A DNA stretch of 64,000 bases from Sipunculus nudus (taxonomy: Eukaryota > Annelida > Sipuncula > Golfingiida > Sipunculidae): NCBI GenBank assembly GCA_026874595.1, contig CM049310.1:83427056-83491055 (forward strand), in the 5' to 3' direction. Of this stretch, positions 60,424 through 64,000 are shown piece by piece. How positions within the stretch are numbered: the first letter of the stretch is position 1; every line of letters begins with the position of its first letter. The translations under genes were made by a program, and so were the position numbers. The notes beneath the pieces are model-generated. The model worked only from the letters and a program-made list of their open reading frames with translations. It was not told where the DNA came from and did no database searches.

Positions 60424-63400
60424 GTAGGGTCAAGCTCCAAAGGTGTATACAAAATGTGTGCCTTTCACACTAACCGCTCTGCTTAAAGCAACCTGCACTT
60501 GTTGGCTTTATCAACTACAGTGTGGGAGTTGGATTTATTTGACAGCGTTTGACCTTAGTGTTCAGCGAATGCTGGGAAAATCACTTCTTTTTGGGCTGTG
60601 TATTAATGGTCCTAACACTACTGGAAATGATGCTTTTCATTAATATCTGCCGAATCCAGCTTCAGCCCAAGTTAAGGGCCGTTCCACATAACCAAACACA
60701 ATATGATGTGGAAAATAAACCAGTAATGTTCATTTGCTTGAATAGGCACTAGCTCTTTTACCATGAAGCCTAAATATACATTGTTTTCTAGATCAATAAT
60801 TCAAACTTTGAAGTAGAACTAGCAATTAGGCTTGCATACATAGATATATATATATGCCTTATTTACCTTTGTTCCCTAAGTTTTCAACAAAAGCATGACA
60901 TATTTAGATGAAAAGTTACATTATTTAGCATTTAGCATGTTAAAATATTCCAGTTTTGATAATTTAGCATGAACAAATTACAGAAGGTAACATAAAGTAA
61001 TCTAGATCATCAGTTGTTTGCTAGAATGATTTTTGTACCCAATTCGATGTTCTTCTTCAATTAACAGGAATGTTAGAAAGTTAAACCTAGCATGAGTCTA
61101 ACTGTAGTCTCAAACATATAAAGGGCATGCTTTACAATGAAAAGGTAGTATAACTGTATATCAATTTCATATTTTCTGTCTTTCTTATTTAGTTCTCATA
61201 ATTAATACTTACTGTGATTTAAAAAAAAAATCTAAGGTGTCAAAAAGGTGTTTTCAATAACCATGACTGGAACAACATGAACTGAAAATATTCAATACAT
61301 ATACCATAGATGATTTTTTAAATATTTCTTCAATATATTGCACTGCATGCTTAATAATCATCATTTTTAAAACTTGTCTTTATGGATAACTGTAGAGTAG
61401 CATTGTGGTAGGTATTAACTGCTAACATGGTCACCTCTGAGTCAATATTTGAACCAACAAATCTTAGGTTTACAAAAGCTACCGTATACCATAAGAAACA
61501 TTATAATCAGGAAAGATGAAAACAACTTTGACAATGAGAGAGAAAGGCCTTTGTCATTTCATGATTCACAGAAAGGAGAGAATATTACCCAAATGGGATT
61601 TTCTTACTTCCTTTTATACTGAATATATCACATTTGAGTTTAATTGGCACAGTTTTCCTGCTGTACTTTCCTACATATTACTATCATCAAATTGAACATC
61701 CAGCTACAACTTAACAATTTTACATTTCACAAAAGAGTAGGAAATAAAGTTTGAGGTGTCAGGCCTTGGGGAAGGGGGCCCTGACACATTTTCATTACTG
61801 TTCTCGACAAACTACTGTTAACCAATCACACATTCTAGGTTACCTTTAAATGTTTCTATCTATACTAAGTAAATCTTAGTGAACTGATGGGTTGACGCTA
61901 TTATGAAGGCACAAGCACACATTACTCTCCAAGAAATTGTAAAATACAGAAAATAAATGTTATTGTTTCAATAAAAAATATACACAAAATAGAGAAAATC
62001 TGAAGTTGAATATTACGTCATATTTGATACAAATTAAGCATGATGCCCTACATCAGAATGTACTGGCTATCTCAACTATTTTTAAAATGCTATCACACTT
62101 TTAATGTCCAGTGTGGAGTCAGTTTTATTATTTTCATGCTTCTCTTGAAGAAGCAGCAGTCTGTGTTACATAGGAGTGGCCTTGGCGATGAAGTTCATTT
62201 CAGAAAGCTTTCTATGGCTGTGTTAATTGCCATCTTCTAAATGGACTGATCTTTCAGAGATGGCCTCAATGCTTATGTAATTGTTTTAATAAAACAAAAC
62301 AGCATGATGGGCACAATGTAAACTAGAATGACACAGCAGAGTGCATACATCTGCGCATGCCAAGACTTTGCCATCCTACTGGATCCAAGGCCTTATCTAG
62401 ATCTATAACAAAATATGCCTGTGAACTGTGAGGGGACCTTTGTATTGATTCAGTAAATCAATTCTTTACTATTTATTCGATTCTTGATTTGACTTTTACT
62501 TTAGTAGTAGATTTCAGAGTAGTAAATTTCAGACTTTCTTTTAAATAAAAACAAATATTTTACCACAATGGATGTAATTAGCAAGTACACAAAAAAATAT
62601 AGCTTGCCCTCTATTTATTGCTGCCATTTTTGCTTTACCCATGAGCATTGAAACTATACATCTTAAGCTCATACATATAAGAAATTCTCAACATCAGAGC
62701 AGCTTGCTCTGTCGAATTTGACAGTTCACTTGAGGGTTTTGAGGTGGTACATGCATTAAATAATAAGCAAGGCATATCAGAGGATTATGAATTGATTACA
62801 ATTTAATCAATGAGATGCCATGCAGTGCATCACTTAGTTGATGAATTGTTATGCATGCCCCTTTAACAAAACCTTATGGGGCTTTTCCTGGCCAATACCC
62901 CACCCCTCCAAATGGTTTCATGGAAATTGGTTTTGTAGGTTTTGCATAATCCTGCAAACGGTCATACAAACCAACATACAGAAACAGCTGAAAAGAAAAG
63001 GTCCATGATGTTTACATGAGGGAAGTTACAAGCAGATCTCCAACTTGACAGAATCTCCTGATTATGAAAAAACTTAAAATTTAAAATTATGAAACATCTT
63101 TTCCTTTAATACCATTTAATCTTTTGCATATGCTAATTCATAAACTATATATATCAATATTTTGTGTATGAGCATGATGAAATAATACAAAGAAATAATA
63201 CATTTAACAACATCTATAATAATGATAAATGGCAAATATTTCACGGCTTTAAGACTCCCAAATGAAATTTATATGACAGTTGGTGTGGAAATATCAGTAG
63301 AAGATGAAGCTAAACTTTATTTGATGGGTATGAAATTAGTAGGAGAGTTTTAGCACCACAAGCAGTAGTAGAAGTACTGAGAATAGATTGGTGTTGTCAC

Positions 63401-63920
63401 TAACCAGGGCTGCAGGCTGGAATGTTCATAACACTACTAACAATATCACATCATATTTAGTATATCAACTTGAGTTAATATAACATTAGTTAGCTGTCTA
63501 CCTCATATAGTAAAACAGACTGTTTTATCACAAGGCTAGTGAGTAAATTTGAGAGGTGCAGTGTTTTTTTGTAAAAGTTTGATACAGGGAATAAAAAATA
63601 ACATTAAATTGTTAATGAAATAACTGAGTGCAATGGAAGAATGAAAAAGTCATTTAAATTTATTTCATTATTTACAACCACAGAAAAAGCACCAAATGGG
63701 AAGGACTGATCAAGATTAACTCTGATTCGGAAAACAAGGAGAAGATTCGTCAATTTTGAATTTGCATAAAAATGACAAATCTTATAAAATATCAGACATT
63801 TGTTGCTTTAAAGTAAGCTGGATTAAGAGAATTCTGACACCTGACTCTTAAATCCTCCACAACCATTACAGTTACCACATGTAATGCACCACTGGAATAA
63901 CGTTATGTTATGTATTTCAG
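60424..63920. other. Presumed intron (or 3' UTR of a short isoform, then intron)
   Basis: 3497 nt between candidate exons G and H. AT-rich, no exon or known repeat recognised. The open frames at 60443-60752 and 62040-62240 lack family signatures. Confidence 0.55.
60714..60719 (+). terminator. Possible polyadenylation signal after exon G
   Basis: AATAAA 287 nt after the in-frame TAG that follows exon G, with a modestly T/G-rich stretch downstream. It could end a short isoform lacking the distal C-terminus. AATAAA is common by chance in this AT-rich DNA, so this rests mainly on its position. Confidence 0.2.
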
Positions 63921-64000
63921 TGAAAATCGATTCAAGCATAATGCTTCATTTCGAAGCCGTTTTTCAACCCGCCGTAAAGAACGCTCAACCATGTCTCCCA
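63921..64000 (+). CDS. KCNQ1: KCNQ candidate exon H (cut by window edge)
   Basis: An acceptor-like atgttatgtatttcag is followed by at least 80 nt of open frame to the window end. If exon G ends at 60423, its last two bases plus the first t here make Ile, and the continuing frame reads ENRFKHNASFRSRFSTRRKE then RSTMSP: basic and Ser-rich, as expected for the loop between KCNQ helices A and B. G+C content rises sharply against the preceding intron. A second frame is also open through the fragment, so the reading frame rests on the phase match. Identity as a KCNQ exon is inferred from position, phase and composition. Confidence 0.5.

Larger units (their letters stand above)
40549..64000 (+). other. 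KCNQ1: KCNQ1-like voltage-gated K+ channel gene, partial at both ends
   Basis: Gene span from the first visible coding exon to the window edge. Ten exons (two alternative S1, two alternative S2, then single exons) read on the + strand and join in consistent phase. The product is a six-transmembrane Kv7 subunit that would tetramerise in the plasma membrane and pass delayed K+ current. The KCNQ1 rather than KCNQ2-5 assignment rests on S3-S5 wording ([27 protein letters not shown]), Leu where KCNQ2-5 have the retigabine Trp in S5, and the KVQQQQRQKH and WRCYAA segments of the proximal C-terminus. Exon lengths 91/127/176/129/111 match, as I recall it, the vertebrate KCNQ plan, except that vertebrate KCNQ1 splits the 176-nt exon in two. 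The N-terminal exon lies left of A1 and is not seen in this window. The distal C-terminal helices lie to the right. Introns run from 293 nt to about 5 kb. Confidence 0.93.

Overview
This window looks like AT-rich intronic DNA from an invertebrate animal, most likely a mollusc or another lophotrochozoan. The protein-coding evidence is a set of short exons with GT-AG borders spread over more than 23 kb on the + strand. Together they encode the transmembrane core of a voltage-gated potassium channel of the KCNQ (Kv7) family, closest to the KCNQ1 branch. No bacterial-style gene organisation, rRNA or functional tRNA gene is visible. The taxon is inferred from the intron-rich layout and the dispersed repeats, not proven.

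Positions 1 to about 40.5 kb contain no exon I can recognise. This is probably the long intron (or 5' flank) upstream of the first visible KCNQ exon, because the exon for the N-terminus just before S1 is absent. The stretch is full of repeats: two hAT-type non-autonomous transposons with 8-bp target duplications (253-1069, 36258-36649), tRNA-derived SINEs, a foldback/MITE family, and several dispersed families. A 3-kb, 36-bp-unit satellite at 10.05-13.13 kb is built of two 1.41-kb higher-order copies and carries a perfect NF-Y type CCAATCAG box in nearly every unit. Other tandem arrays occur, two of them interrupted by mobile elements.

From 40.5 to 64 kb lies the channel gene. S1 is encoded by two alternative 91-nt exons (40549-40639 and 44874-44964). 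S2 and the S2-S3 linker are encoded by two alternative 127-nt exons (46921-47047 and 48988-49114). Each pair has identical length and phase, and neither length is a multiple of three, so using both or neither exon of a pair breaks the frame: the signature of mutually exclusive splicing, with four possible voltage-sensor combinations. Common exons follow for S3-S4 (54079), S5 to pore helix (55591), filter-S6 (56013), and the calmodulin-binding IQ helix (57300), then a less certain cytoplasmic exon (60289) and the start of another at the window's end (63921). The second S2 exon replaces the charge-transfer-centre Phe with Leu and loses two basic residues at positions linked to PIP2, so the pair predicts channels with different gating. 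The S5 exon also has a 23-bp duplication of its own start that creates a second, in-frame acceptor adding 11 residues.

The gene continues beyond the right edge (the C-terminal assembly domain is missing) and beyond the left edge (the N-terminus is missing).
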